Shown here: one piece after another, positions 44,731 through 57,310 of the stretch
How the letters are laid out: the number at the start of each line of letters is the position of its first letter
Numbering within the stretch: position 1 is the stretch's first letter
DNA from: Inia geoffrensis
Lineage: Eukaryota > Chordata > Mammalia > Artiodactyla > Iniidae
Direction of reading: 5' to 3'
Assembly (NCBI GenBank): GCA_036417435.1
Contig: CM070919.1
Location: forward strand, 29,017,318-29,081,317
Length of the DNA: 64,000 bases
Made by a program: the position numbers and the translations under genes
Notes under the pieces: model-generated
What the model saw: only the letters and a program-made list of their open reading frames with translations
What the model was told of the DNA's origin: nothing
Databases searched by the model: none

Positions 44731-46500
44731 CTCGATACTAGACTTTTTATCCTTTTAGATGAATCAACAGCCAGTCTTTCATTTCACACATTTTTTTAAA
44801 GTATCTGTATTTTCTTGTTGCAACCATTTAAAAGATGCCTGTCTTGTTAAAACTGCTGATATAGAAAAGAGGACTTAAACTACAGTACTTTGATTCTAGG
44901 GAGATTTTTAACTTCCTGAAACTTAGTATATTACAGATTTGGTCTTAGAGCTATCTAATTCTGCAGAAGTGTCACAGACTATCATTTAAAATTTTACATA
45001 GGAGGGAAAGTTTTATAGGTGGGGTTGAGAATGCATAGATGCTAATCTTCTAATGGCTTTGCAGTAGAAAAAAGCAACTTGGATTTTATAGCTAAAAGTG
45101 ATCTCAGAATCACCCAATTCAAAATCTTCATGTCACTGATAGGAAACAGAGGTTCAGATGCAAAGTAATTTGTATTAATACAATGATAAGCCCCTTGCCT
45201 GTGGCTGAATCAGAGGGAGGGCATAGATCTTCTTATTCCTTTACTGTCTCCTTTCTACCCATCATGCTACCTTGGAGAAATAGCTATATCTCAATGTGGT
45301 TTTGTACAGGGATCTTATATGAAGGGCTGGGAAAGTTTGAAATCTTGTTAGAAGAAAGGCAACGGGAGGAAATCTAAGCCACCAAGGAGAGCAATTAAAA
45401 TGCAAACACGTTTGCTCTGTCCCAAGGCAGGCACCTTAAAGGTGCTCATTAACTACATCATCTGGTAACCACACAGACAGAGCAGCAGTTCTGCACTGGG
45501 CCGGCCCCAAGTTCACTGCCAACAGCAGCTACTCTGATGATGAAAGCAGCTGAGCCCTTGGTAACCCCTCGGCTGTCTGTCTCATTGTCTAGTTCCTGGA
45601 GATGGAAGAAAGACATTCCATCATCTTAAAATGAATCTTTGAATATTTTTGGAGAAACAATTGTTCAGGAGCTGAACTGCTCAATCTCTAAGGCTGTGCC
45701 ACAGAGGGGAACTTTTCCATCAAAAAAAAGTGCACACAAAAGGGATGGGAAATGGCAAATTGGGAGAAAATTATAGCATTTGCTGAGATGAGTCTTCAAG
45801 AAAGTCATTGCCGCAGACAGAGCTTGGCCACATGGGAAGAGCTGTCATTTCAAAATACAAGATATAAGCTACAGTTTAAAAACGTTCGAATGTGCATTGG
45901 AAGCTTGCAATGCTACCTGCAGCATCCCTGTTACTTTTGGGGAAGAAAATTTTTTCTTCCTGTTATTGTAAATGAAAATCTTTAGCTTAGCTATTAAAAT
46001 CACAGATATTTTCAATTAAATATACATATCATTTTATTATATATTATTTATAAGTATATTTTCACACATATATATATACACTTCTTCCCTTGTTTTTCTT
46101 AAAAATGTTTTCACTTTTAAAATCTAACTTAATCCACACACTTTCGAGAAAGTTGTAGTCTTAATTTTACAGATGAGAAACCTGAGGTGGATCTGATCCT
46201 GTTTGTCTTAGAAAACTCACCCCAGTGTTTATCTTTGATCTGTTCAACGTAAAAGAAAAAATTTCAGTTCTAAAAAATAAATGTCAAAATCTTCAGTTCT
46301 ACAGGAGTAGATATGTGGATGCATCCATGTAATTTTAAGTAATTATGTACCTGAATAAATTTGATGAGCCCTTTTGATAACATAGAGTATTTGAGCAGGG
46401 AGAAATTTTATGGGGGAAATGACTTCTAACCCTATATTCTACTGTACACTTTTGACATCAGGCTGATTCTAACTAACTGTCTTTAATGGGTTAAAAAAAA
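44731..46500. other. Unique sequence with weak L2/MIR traces
   Basis: No gene was recognised. Weak L2/MIR-like phrases occur at 45085-45260 (gataggaaacagaggttcag) and 46115-46200 (ttttacagatgagaaacctg). The part 45380-45620 is relatively GC-rich and repeat-free. An AT-rich patch lies at 46020-46080. Confidence 0.45.
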
Positions 46501-46508
46501 ATGAACAA

Positions 46509-47163
46509 GACCTTCAGGATGGCGTAGTAGTAAGATGTGGAGATCACCTTCCTCCCCACAAATACATCACACATACATCTACATGTGGAAGAACTCCTAC
46601 AGAACGCCTACTGAACGCTGGCAAAAGACCTCAGACTTCCCAAAAGGCAAGAAACCCACATACCTGGCCGTTGGCTGACAGGGTCTTGGTGCTCCAGCCA
46701 GGTGTCAGGCCTGTGCCTCTGAGGTGGGAGAGCTGAGTTGAGGACATTGGTCCACCAGAGACCTCCCAGCTCCACGTAATATCATACAGTGAAAGCTTTC
46801 CCAGAGATCTCCATCTCAACGCTAAGACCCAGCTCCACTCAACAACCAGCAAGCTACAGTGCTGGACACGCCATGCCAAACAACTAGAAAGACAGGAACA
46901 CAACCCAACCCATTAGCAGAGAGGCTGCCTAAAATCATAACAAGGTCACAGACACCCCAAAACACACCACCGGAAGTGGTCCTGCCCACCAGGAAGACAA
47001 GATCCACCCTCACCCACCAGAACACTGGCACCAGTCCCCTCCACCAGGAAGCCTACACAACCCACTAAACCAACCTTACCCACTGGGGGCAGACAACAAA
47101 AACAATGGGAAATACGAACCTGCAGCCTGTGAAAAGGAGACCCAACACAGTAAGTTAAGCAAA
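46509..47163 (+). promoter_or_regulatory. L1 5'UTR (internal Pol II promoter region)
   Basis: About 655 bp precede the ORF1 ATG. In L1s this region carries the internal promoter that starts transcription at the first base. The YY1-type core near the start reads ggatggcg, one base from the usual agatggcg. The downstream part is AC-rich and not repeated in monomers. It is probably weak or silent today. Confidence 0.65.
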
Positions 47164-48040
47164 ATGAGAAGACAGAGAAACACACAGCAGATGAAGAAGC
47201 AAGATAAAAACCCACCAGAGCAAACAAATGAAGAGGAAACAGGTAGCCTACCTGAAAAAGAATTCAGAGTAACGATAGTAGAGATGATCCAAAATCTTGG
47301 AAAGAGAATGGAGAAAATACAAGAAACGTTTAACAAGGACCTAGAAGAGCTAAAGAGCAAAAAACAATGATGAACAACAAAATAAATGAAATTAAAAATT
47401 CTTTAGAAGGAATCAATAGCAGAATAACTGAGGCAGAAGAACAGATAAGTGACCTGGAACATAAAATAGTGGAAATAACTACTGCAGAGCAGAATAAAGA
47501 AAAAATAATGAAAAGAATTGAGGACAGTCTTAGAGACCTCAGGGATAACATTATATGCACCAAAGTTCCCAGAAGAACAAGAGAAAAAGAAAGGGTCTGA
47601 GAAAATATATGAAGAGATTATAGTTGAAAACTTCCTTAACATTGGAAAGGAAATAGTCAACCATGTCCAGGAAGCACAGAGAGTCCCATACAGTATAAAT
47701 CCAAGGAGAAACATGCCAAGACACATTAATCAAGATATCAAAAATTAAATACAAAGAAAAAATATTAAAAGCAGCATGGGAAATAATACAAATAACATAC
47801 AAGGGAATCCCCATAAGGTTAACAGTTGATCTTTCAGCAGAAATTCTGCAAGCCAGAAGGGAGTGGCAGGGCATATTTAAAGTGGTGAAAGGGAAAACAC
47901 TACAACCAAGATTACTGTACCCAGCAAGGATCTCATTCAGATTCGACAGAGAAATTAAAAGCTTTACAGGCAAGCAAGAGCTAAGAGAATTCAGCACCAC
48001 CAAACCAGCTTTACAGCAAATGCTACAGGAACTTCTCTAG
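47164..48040 (+). pseudogene. L1 ORF1 (RNA-binding chaperone), inactivated
   Basis: The start ATG at 47164 opens a frame beginning MRRQRNTQQMKKQ. In active L1s ORF1p is a trimeric coiled-coil, single-strand RNA-binding protein that coats L1 RNA. The coiled-coil heptads are visible (LEELKSKK, then EAEEQISDLEHKI). Lesions are a stop after codon 68 with a shift near the A run at 47358-47366; a small deletion in the RRM start where the IRIIGVPE motif should be (about 47560), which shifts the frame; and a stop at 47746-47748. The C-terminal domain is traceable to LQQMLQELL and TAG at 48040. Confidence 0.9.
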
Positions 48041-48098
48041 GCAGGAAACACAAGAGAAGGAAAAGACCTACAATAACAAACCCAAAACAATTAAGGAA

Positions 48099-51000
48099 AT
48101 GGTAATCGGAACATACATATCGATAATTACATTAAACATAAATGGATTAAATGCTCCCACCAAGACACATAGACTGGCTGAATGGATACAAAAAAAAAAA
48201 GACCTGTATATATGCTGTCTACAAGAGACCCACTTCAGACCTAGGGACACACACAGACTGACAGTGAGGGGATGGAAAAAGGTATCCCATGCAAATGGAA
48301 ACCAAAAGAAAGCTGGAGTAGCAATTCTCATATCAGACAAAATAGACTTTAAAATAAAGACTATTAGAAGAGACAAAGAAGGACACTACATAATGATCAA
48401 GGGATCAATCCAAAAAGATATAACAATTGTAAATATTTATGCACCCAACATAGGAGCACCTCAATACATAAGGCAAATACTAACAGCCACAAAAGGGGAA
48501 ATCGACAGTAACACAATAATAGTAGGGGACTTTAACACTCCACTTTCACCAATGGAGGGATCATCCACAATGCAAATAAATAAGGAAACATAAGCTTTAA
48601 ATAGCACATTAAACAAGATGGACTGAATTGATATTTATAGGACATTCCATCAAAAAACAACGGAATACACTTTCTTCTAAAATGCTCATGGAAAATTCTC
48701 CAGAATAGATCATATCTTGAGTCACAAATCAAGCCTCGGTAAATTTAAGAAAGCTGAAATCATTTCAAGTATCTTTTCCAACCACAATGCTATGAGGCTA
48801 GATATCAATTACATGAAAAAATCTGTAAAAAATACAAACGCATGGAGGCTAAACAATATACTACTTAAAAACCAAGAGATCACTGAAGAAATCAAAGAGG
48901 AAATCAGAAAATACCTAGAAACAAATGACAATGAAAACACAACGACCCAAAACCTATGAGATGCAGCAAAAGCAGTTCTAAGAGGGAAGTTTATAGCAAT
49001 AAAATCCTACCTTAAGAAAGAACAAACATCTCAAATAAACAACCTAAACTTACACCTAAAGCAATTATAGAAAGAAGAACAAAAATACCCGAAAGTTAGC
49101 AGAAGGAAAGAAATCATAAAGATTAGATCAGAAATAAATGAAAAAGAAATGAAGGAAATGATAGCAAAGATCAGTAAAATTAAAAGCTGGTTCTTTGAGA
49201 AAATAGACAAAATTGATAAACCATTAGCCAGGCTCATCAAGAAAAAAAGGGAGAAGACTCAAATCAATAGAATTAGAAGTGAAAAGGGAGATGTAACAAC
49301 TGACACTGCAGAAATACAAAGGATCACGAGAGATTACTACAAGCAACTTTATGACAACAAAATGAACAACCTGGAAGAAATAGATAAATTCTTAGAAAAG
49401 CACAACCTTCCGAGACTGAATCCAGAAGAAACAGAAAATATAAACAGACCAATCACAAGCACTGAAATTGAGACTACGATTAAACATCTTCCAACAAACA
49501 AAAGCCCAGGAGCAGATGGCTTCACAGGCGAATTCTAACAAATTCGAAATAGGTGTTAGAAGAGCTAACACCTATCCTTCTCAAAATGTTCCAAAATGTA
49601 GCAGAGGCAGGAATACTCCCAAACTCATTCTATGAGGCCACCATCATCCTGTTACCAAAACCAGACAAAGATGTCATAAAAGAAGAAAACTACAGGCCGA
49701 TATCACTGATGAACAAAGATGCAAAGATCCTCAACAAAATACTAGCAAACAGAATCCAACAGCACATTTAAAGGATCATACACAACAATCAAGTGCGGTT
49801 TATTCCAGGAAGGCAAGGGTTCTTCAATATATGCAAATCAATCAATGTGATAAAAGCATATTAACAAATTGAAGGAGAAAAACCATATGATCATCTCAAT
49901 AGATGCAGAAAAAGCTTTCGACAAAATTCAATACCCATTTATCATAGAAAACCTCCAGAAAGTAGGCATAGAGGGAAAATACCTCAACATAATAAAGGCC
50001 ATATATGACAAACCCACAGCCAATATCATCCTCAGTGGAGAAAAACTGAAACCATTTCCACTAAGATCAGGAAAAGGACAAGGTTGCCCACTCTCACCAC
50101 TGTCAGTCAACATAGTTTTGGAAGTTTTAGCCACAGCAATCAGAGAAGAAAAAGAAATAAAAGGAATCCAAATTGGAAAAGAAGTAAAGCTGTCACTGTT
50201 TGCCAATGACATGATACTATACATAGGGAATTCTAAAGATGCTACCAGAAAACTACTAGAGCTAATCAATGAATCTGGTAAAGTAGCAGGATACAAAATT
50301 AATGCACAGAAATCTCTTTCACTCCTATACAATAATGATGAAAAATCTGAAAGAGAAATTAAGGAAACACTCCCATTTCCTTTGTAACAAAAAGAATAAA
50401 ACACCTAGGAATAAGCCTACCTAAGGAGGCAAAAGACCTCTATGCAGAAAACTAGAAGACACTGTTGAAAGAAATTAAAGATGATACAAACAGATGGAGG
50501 GATATACCATGTTCTTGGATTGGAATAACCAACATTGTGAAAATGACAATACTACCCAAAGCAATCTACAGATTCAATGCAATCCCTATCAAACTACCAA
50601 TGGTATTTTTCATAAAACTAGAAAAAAAAATTTCACAATTTGTATGGAAACACAAAAGACCCCGAATAGCCAAAGCAATCTTGAGAAAGAAAAACGAAGA
50701 TGGAGGAATCAGTTTCCTGGACTTCAGACTATACTACAAAGCTACAGTAATCAAGACAGTATGGTACTGGCACAAAAACAGAAATATAGATCAGTGGAAC
50801 AGGATGGAAAGCCCAGAGATAAACCCGTGCACATATGGTCACCTTAATTTTTTTTTTTTTTTTTTTTTTTGCTGTACGCAGGCCTCTCACTGCTGTGGTG
50901 CACAGGCTCTGGAAGCGCTGGCTCAGCGGCCATGGCTCACGGGCCCAGCCGCTCCGCGGCATGTGGGATCTTCCTGGACTGCGGCACGAACCCATATCCC

Positions 51001-52142
51001 CTGCATCGGCAGGCAGACTCTCAACCACTGGGCCACCGGGGAAGCCCCGGTGACCTTATTTTTGATAAAGGAATCAAGAATATACAGTGGAGAAAAGACA
51101 GCCTCTTCAATAAGTGGTGCTGGGAAAACTGGACAGCTACACATAAGAAAATGAAATTAGAACACTCCCTAACATCATACACAAAAATAAACTCAAAATG
51201 GATTAAAGACCTAACTGTAAGGCCAGACACTATAAAACTCTTAGAGGAAAACATAGGCAGCACACTCTCTGACATAAATCATAGAAAGATGTTTTTTGAC
51301 CCACCTCCTAGAGAAATGGAAATAAAAACAAAAATAAACAAATGGGAGCTAATGAAACGTAAAAGCTTTTGCATAGAAAAGGAAACCATAAGCAAGACAA
51401 AAAGACAACCCTCAGAATGGGAGAAAATATCTGCAAACGAAGCAACTGACAAAGGATTAATCTCCAAAATTTACAAGCAGCTCATGCAGCTCAATATAAA
51501 AAAACAACAAACAACCCAATCCAAAAATGGGTAGAAGACCTAAATAGACATTTCTCCAAAGAAGATATGCAGATTGCCAACAAACACATGAAAGGCTGCT
51601 CAATACCACTAATCATTAGAGAGATGCAAATCAAAACCACAATGAGGTATCACCTCACATCGGTCAGAATGGCCATCATAAAAAATCTACAAACAATAAA
51701 TGCTGGACAGGGTGTGGAAAAAAGGGAACCATCTTGCACTGTTGGTGGGAATATAAATTGATACACCCATTATGGAGAACAGTATGGAGGTTCCTTAAAA
51801 AGCTAAAAATAGAACTACCATACGACCCAGCAATCCCACTACTGGGCATATGCCCAGAGAAAACCATAATTGATAAAGCGTCATGTTCATTGAACCACAA
51901 TGTTCATTGCAGCTCTATCTACAATAGCCAGGACATGGAAGCAACCTATGTGTCCATTGACAGATGACTGGATAAAGAAGATGTGGCACATACATACAAT
52001 GGAATATTACTCAGCCATAAAAAGAAATGAAATTGAGTTATTTGTAGTGAGGTGCATGGACCTAGAGTCTGTCATACAGAGTGAAGTAAGTCAGAAAGTG
52101 AAAAACAAATACCGTATGCTAACACATATATATGGAATCTAA
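48099..52142 (+). pseudogene. L1 ORF2 (endonuclease-reverse transcriptase), inactivated
   Basis: It starts MVIGTYISIITLNING and is traceable to NKYRMLTHIYGI and TAA at 52142; without the SINE it would be about 1,277 codons, the usual L1 ORF2 length. Endonuclease motifs are present: LNING, QETH, NIYAPN, GDFNTPLS, RIDHI and SNHNAM, the last with Asn where Asp precedes the catalytic His. RT motifs include [35 protein letters not shown] and GQGCPLSP. The catalytic block reads FANDM instead of FADDM, so the first active-site aspartate is lost. Stops occur at 48591-48593, in 48590-48720, and at 48957, and frame changes at about 49540 and 50387. A CHR-2 SINE interrupts at 50848-51048. Confidence 0.93.
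50848..51048 (-). mobile_element. CHR-2 SINE inside L1 ORF2
   Basis: An antisense copy with T run 50848-50870. Target duplication ggtcacctta (50837-50846) / ggtgacctta (51049-51058) differs at one base. It lacks about 16 bp of the usual body (the cctctcccgttgcgg segment), reading ctgctgtggtgcacaggct. It is younger than the L1. Confidence 0.95.
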
Positions 52143-52494
52143 GAAAAAAGGTGGTCATGAAGAACCTAGGGGTAAGACGGGAATAAAGACGTAGATGTAG
52201 AGAATGGACTTGAGGACATGGGGAAGGGGAAGGTGGGATGAAGTGAGAGAGTGGCATGGACATATACACACTACCAAATGTAAAATCGATAGCTAGTGGG
52301 AAGCAGCCACATAGCACAGGGAGATCAGCTCGGTGCTTTGTGACCACCTAGAGGGGTGGGATAGGGAGGGTGGGAGGGAGATGCAAGAGGGAGGAGATAT
52401 GGGGATATATGTATATGTATTGCTGATTCACTTTGTTATACAGCAGAAACTAACACACCATTGTAAAGCAGTTATACTCCAATAAAGATGTTAG
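52143..52494 (+). other. L1 3'UTR with G-rich tract and poly(A) signal
   Basis: From the ORF2 stop to agatgttag. A G-rich tract at about 52353-52377 has five closely spaced G runs and quadruplex potential. The element's own poly(A) signal aataaa is at 52481-52486. Confidence 0.85.
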
Positions 52495-52558
52495 AAAAAC
52501 CACAATAGCTCAAGGAGTTTAACTTCTGATAATAAAGTCGCCTTGTTTGCTATATCCT
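52495..52558 (+). other. Probable L1 3' transduction segment
   Basis: Instead of an A tail after the L1 poly(A) signal, 64 bp of non-L1 sequence follow. They contain a second aataaa (52531-52536) whose end is 22 bp before a 23-nt A run (52559-52581). This is the expected structure when L1 transcription reads through its weak signal into flanking DNA and uses a downstream one. Confidence 0.7.
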
Positions 52559-52581
52559 AAAAAAAAAAAAAAAAAAAAAAA

Positions 52582-54221
52582 GAACAGAAACAGATACTGA
52601 ATTCATAATTCAAGGATTGCCTTTACCCTCTTAACACAGATTTCTCTGCCCCCTAATATATTCTACAGTAATCCAGAATATATACATTATCTTTAGGATG
52701 GCAGGTTTTCATCAGCTTTCATGGTCACTAGATTATGCATTACAGGTGAAAGAAAATGCATAGTATAGCAGGGTGGTAGTCAATTTAAGGCCCTAGGGTT
52801 ATGTACATGACATGTCTAGATACACATGTATATATAAACTTCATATACAAATATATAGTTATATATAATTTATAATATATATTGCTAATTCACTACAGCT
52901 GCAAGGTCTTAGGTGATGAGGTGACATTCTTGAGGCCTTTATTGTTAACAGATTCATAGTTTTTAAAGATAAGCTCTCTGGAGGCATGATTTTGATCCTC
53001 AGACCTTTTAAGCATCAACCCACAGCAATGACCAAGTGTGTCCTGTTAATTATCTTTGCCCGATTCTAACTGACAGCACATGGCTGTGCCGTGGACTAAA
53101 CACCTTGCAAAACCATTCGGAGGTCATCAAGGAGAGGGTATTAGTCTTATCAATAACTGGCCCATGATTATAGGATCCAGAGAATAGCTGTTCAGCACAG
53201 AGAGTAATCTAGCACTTGTGACCATGCATTTTAACATTTGAGAGTGGATCTCAATCTGATTTATGAACAAACTGGGTCTTTTTTTCTTTTTTTTGACCTC
53301 TACACAGTTATTTTATAATCACTTGCATAAGGATAACCTAATGATGACTCCAAAGAAAGAAAAAAATATATAAACGAAAAATTCCCCTTGTTTATAAACA
53401 AATTCAGGAAGAATGATGAAGAGGAAGGAGGTAGAATGGAAGATTCTTCACAAGCCTTAATTATACCAAGCAACTAATGTGGAACCAAAATATTAGCACA
53501 ATATAATGATATGACATGTTTCACAAAGTTCTTAGAATTTGAGTTCGCAGATTCTGTATTTTTTATAACATCACAAATGTGTGTATATTTTAAAAGTCTA
53601 TTTACATAACAGTCACACGACTATTAAACAGAATTTTCCTCTAGTCATAATATTTTAACAGTATATGAATAGTTTAAATCTATGTGAGTTAGAGCATAGG
53701 CACTAATTTCTACATATCTCACTACTGGTACATGATAAGGACATATATCCACCTATAGTTTCTCACTAATGGAGAAAATGAGGTTGAAATTGAATTAACA
53801 GTTTAAGGCTCTGTGGTTGGAAAGTTTCAAAGCCAGGGATGAACTCAGGTCTCTTTGGTCCTCTTACGTGGCTCTTTATATGTTTCCTTTCCCAAGAAAA
53901 TGTAACACAACTGAAGGTCTGTTACGAACCACCGACTAAAAAAATAAAGTGCATTAAAATAATGTTACTGAGCTTCACATGCCATCTTACTATGACTAAA
54001 ATAATCCTGTACAACGTATAATCTTTTTAAAATCCTAAGTCATCAAGTACCAGTAATTTATAAACAATGAGGCATCGTCCCATATTACATATATTGATCC
54101 GCTTAGGATTTTTTGACCAAATGGAACTCCGCTATACAAGGGAAACGCTAGCTAATTTAAAAGCAAAACCAAAAAACTTCAAATTAACTTTATAAGATAA
54201 TGGACATTTTTTTCTATATTT
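52582..54221. other. AT-rich sequence with one weak L2/MIR trace
   Basis: No gene was recognised. A strongly AT-rich patch with tata repeats lies at 52829-52884. A weak L2/MIR-like fragment (gccagggatgaactcaggtc) is at about 53760-53880. Confidence 0.45.
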
Positions 54222-54535
54222 TATCCAGTTTTACTGAGACGTAATTGACATAAAGCACTGTGTAAGTTTAAGGTATACAGCATACTGACTTGACTTTCAT
54301 ATATTGTGAACTGATTACCACGACAAGATTAGTTAACATCCATCATCTCATATACATACAAAAAAGAAAAAGAAAGAGAAAACAATGACTTTTTCCTCTA
54401 GTGATGAAAACTCTTAGGATCTAGTCTCTTAGCAACTTTCCAATTCACCACACAGCAGTGTTAATTACAGTCATCATGTTGTATATTACATCCTGGGATT
54501 TATTTGTCTAATAACTGGAAATTTGTTTTATCTTA
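54222..54535 (-). mobile_element. L1 3'-end fragment, antisense
   Basis: The order ttttactgagacgtaattga, agtttaaggtatacagcata, tgtgaactgattaccacgac, gttaattacagtcatcatgt and ttgtctaataactggaaa is antisense L1M-class 3' sequence. Confidence 0.7.
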
Positions 54536-55084
54536 TAACTTGGAAGTTGGTTTGAAACTTATTTTTAGTGAAGCAACAGTGCAACATGGGTGTCGGCTTT
54601 CATCCCAGTGTCCTGGGTCTTTCCATTTTGATGCCCACCCCCATCTCCAAGGTCCTCACTGCCATCTGTCTGCTGACTCTGGAAGAGGAGGAGAAAGAAA
54701 AGAGCAGAAGAGAAGAGAAAGACTTTCTTACAAGCCCTAAGCCAGAAGAGAAACAAGTCACTGTCACTCACACCTTCCTTTGCTGACGGTTTGTCACGTA
54801 ACTACAACTAGATACAAGGGGCCTGACACATAAAGTCCCAAATCTTTTCCGGCAATAATGCTATTCTCTGAAAGGGGGGCATCTACTTTTTTGGACATCT
54901 GATCATATCTGCTGTGTTAATGTTTCATCACATTTGATCAGGTAAGCTAATCATCCCCAAGTTTCCAAAACCCTATTTCATGGTGAGAAATCAAAAACTG
55001 TGTCCTTCTATCCACAGGTGAAACTATTCTGCACTCCTGTAGAGCCGTCGACGAGAAGGGTAAGTATACAACAAAAGTTTTATG
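54536..55084. other. Unassigned sequence
   Basis: No gene was recognised. The overlapping 60-80 codon frames on both strands at 54504-54786 lie across purine-rich sequence and are treated as chance. Confidence 0.45.
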
Positions 55085-55195
55085 GGATCAGGGTTCAAAA
55101 TCTAGTCTAAGAGTTGTGTCACCGTGGACATATCATTCAATTTTGAACCTCTGTTTGCACCTGTGTAAATAATTCTTTCACGTGGAGGTTAACAC
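55085..55195 (+). mobile_element. MIR fragment
   Basis: The phrase gatcagggttcaaaatctag, gttgtgtcaccgtggacata and ttgaacctctgtttgcacct follows the MIR core. Confidence 0.6.
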
Positions 55196-55399
55196 TGGGG
55201 CGGGGGATGGACGTAATGTCTGATAATAACTCTTGGTATAAAGCACATGACACTTTCCACAACCATTTTACGTGCTCCTCGTAACATTAGTAGGAGTGGT
55301 TAATGAGAAAGTGTATTATAAAAGACTGTTGTGGTGATCAGCCCAATCCTGCCTGGGATTTTGTTAAGGAGAAAAATACTATGCAATCCTGCCCCTTTT

Positions 55400-55645
55400 G
55401 GATGGAAATTTGGGGGGACCATGAGAGGTGATAATGCTTATTAAAAACACCATGCAAGAATAAGCTTGCTGCTCGGCACTTGGTGTGTTGTAACGTAGTT
55501 ACCCCAGTAGCTTTGTGAATGGGAATAATACACCCATGTTAATCAATAAAGAATTTAAAACTCAAGAGAGTCAGGTATACCCAGGATTCAAATTTAGGTT
55601 TCTCCGAATAAAAGCCCCATTGTCTTTCTATTAGGCCTCAGATCT
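55400..55645 (+). mobile_element. L2/MIR-type remnant
   Basis: The 3' part (cccaggattcaaatttaggt, tctccgaataaaagccccat, tctattaggcctca) follows the conserved end of L2/MIR3-like repeats. Confidence 0.5.
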
Positions 55646-56924
55646 CTGCTCCATAGACTTCATGGGGCGGATGGCGATGCTACTGCTGGACCAGGCTTTA
55701 AGAATTACGTCAGCTGCTACGGATGGAAACAGGGCTATTTGTCATGCACCCCAGCTGCGTCTGAAGCTTATGCTTTAGATGAAAGTTGCACGTACGCTGC
55801 AGGCTGGACAAACTCAACTCCCTTGCTCACTCTTTATCATTTATGAGATTTGTCCTTTTCCAACGGGGAGAACTCTTCTTTATTGTTTCTGTGATTCCCT
55901 GAGTCTCATCATCCACTATACGTTGGGTGGGAGGGAGGCTAAATACAAGCATGAATAGATGGTATTTATTTAATCAGACAATGAAAAGGATGCATTGGGG
56001 TACATAACCCACACGACAGTGACCCAAATTACTTACACCATCTCCTGTTTTTATGATACCATCTAATTTGCCATTATAATTCAAAGTAACTTCATTTTCC
56101 CAGGTGGAAGACAGGACATTACTGTAACTTACAGTTTGATGGTAATTAGAGTGCGAACTCGCATAATTAGTGCAGCAAGATCACTCTTCTATTTGTTTCC
56201 CCAGTGAATCACATCTCTCACAGGGGAAGCTCTTGAAGGGTGGGTTTAAAGTTTCAAGTGCTATGTATAGATTGGATGGCATCTCAATAATCATAACGTG
56301 ATCTTCTTTCCGTTTCCAGAGAATATTCTGAAATAGTCTCCCTGGCCAAACTGAGGAAAGATCTAAGTTTATGGATGAACTCTGGAAGCATGGATGTGCC
56401 TGGGACACTCAGGCTGTATCGTGGAGGATGACGAGAAACTCATGGCACCGAGAACACTGACTCATGCTTGGTCTCAAGATTTTCATGCATAATATTCATT
56501 TATTCTACAAACAAATTCCGCTCTGAGCACAGGACGCACCTGCCCCGGAACCTCCTTCCCAGTGTGGAGGACTGGTGACCGCACACTCACCTACACGCCT
56601 TGCTCACATGATGACGACCACCCACCTGCCCTCGCATCTTCACCCTTTTAAAGTGACTACCTTCTTCCTCTTTCAGTTTTTAGCATCAACTTGTGATTTA
56701 GTAACAACCTTACTAATGTCTCAAGTCCTCATCTCCAGACCCAGCGTTTCTGCCTTAGTTACTCCTGGCTGCATTCAAAGTCTCCTTGGAAACACCCACC
56801 TGTATAGATAATCACTCCATTCCTGTGCCCCAGGTATCCTTCCACAAACCTGAAAATGTCTTGGCAATGACATAGAGCAAGAGGCACTTTCATACTCAAC
56901 TCGTGCAAACTTGAATTAGGCCCG
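55646..56924. other. Unique sequence, possible short L2 piece
   Basis: No gene was recognised. At about 56490-56570 the phrase ttcatttattctacaaacaa with ctctgagcacaggac resembles L2 3' sequence. Confidence 0.45.
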
Positions 56925-57310
56925 GCATTTTATAGATCGGTTTGGCAATACTGAGTCAAGCTGAAGGTGATTATCTCCCACACTCAGGAAATTCCACTTA
57001 TTATTTTTATATTAAGAGTAACTCTCAGAAATCTGCCCAGCGAGAAATGCATAGGAAAGGTCCTGGCAATACTGTTTCTAATATCAAGAATAAGGAACAA
57101 TCCAAGGTCTTTCAACAGGAAAATGCAAAAACAAGTGGGTATTATATACAAAGTAAAAATGAGCACCAGTTACAAGTTGGAAACTATAAATGACTGTCAG
57201 TTTTGGTAATTCAAATGCATAAAATGGATTAAGGATATGTAAATTGCAGAGAAAAGTGAAACCTTCATACTTCTCATACAATATCAAGTAATATTTTGAA
57301 TACATATATA
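56925..57310 (+). mobile_element. Ancient L1 ORF2 end/3' fragment
   Basis: Diverged sequence in L1 order: tctcagaaatctgcccagcg, gagaaatgcataggaaaggt, caatccaaggtctttcaaca and ggaaaatgcaaaaacaagtg. The 83-codon open frame at 56942-57193 is a remnant without function. Confidence 0.5.

Larger units (their letters stand above)
46509..52581 (+). mobile_element. Near full-length L1, inactive, with SINE and 3' transduction
   Basis: A complete L1 architecture is present: 5'UTR (46509-47163), ORF1 (47164-48040), inter-ORF spacer (58 bp), ORF2 (48099-52142), 3'UTR (52143-52494), a 64-bp downstream segment and an A tail of 23. Without the SINE it is about 5.8 kb. Both ORFs carry frameshifts and stops, so it is dead. 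The 5' start has cttcaggatggcgtagtag, a degenerate form of the gaagatggcgg start of mammalian L1s. A clear target duplication was not found; A-rich sequence with gaaca occurs at both ends. Confidence 0.93.

Noticed and set aside
46483..46515. Target duplication for the full-length L1
   Set aside because: Only an A run followed by gaaca is shared with the 3' flank (aaaagaacagaaac), too little to call.
50465..51154. A 229-codon fusion frame joining L1 RT sequence to an Ala/Gly/Trp-rich domain
   Set aside because: The fusion is the read-through of L1 ORF2 into the antisense SINE inserted at 50848. No stop happens to occur at the junction.
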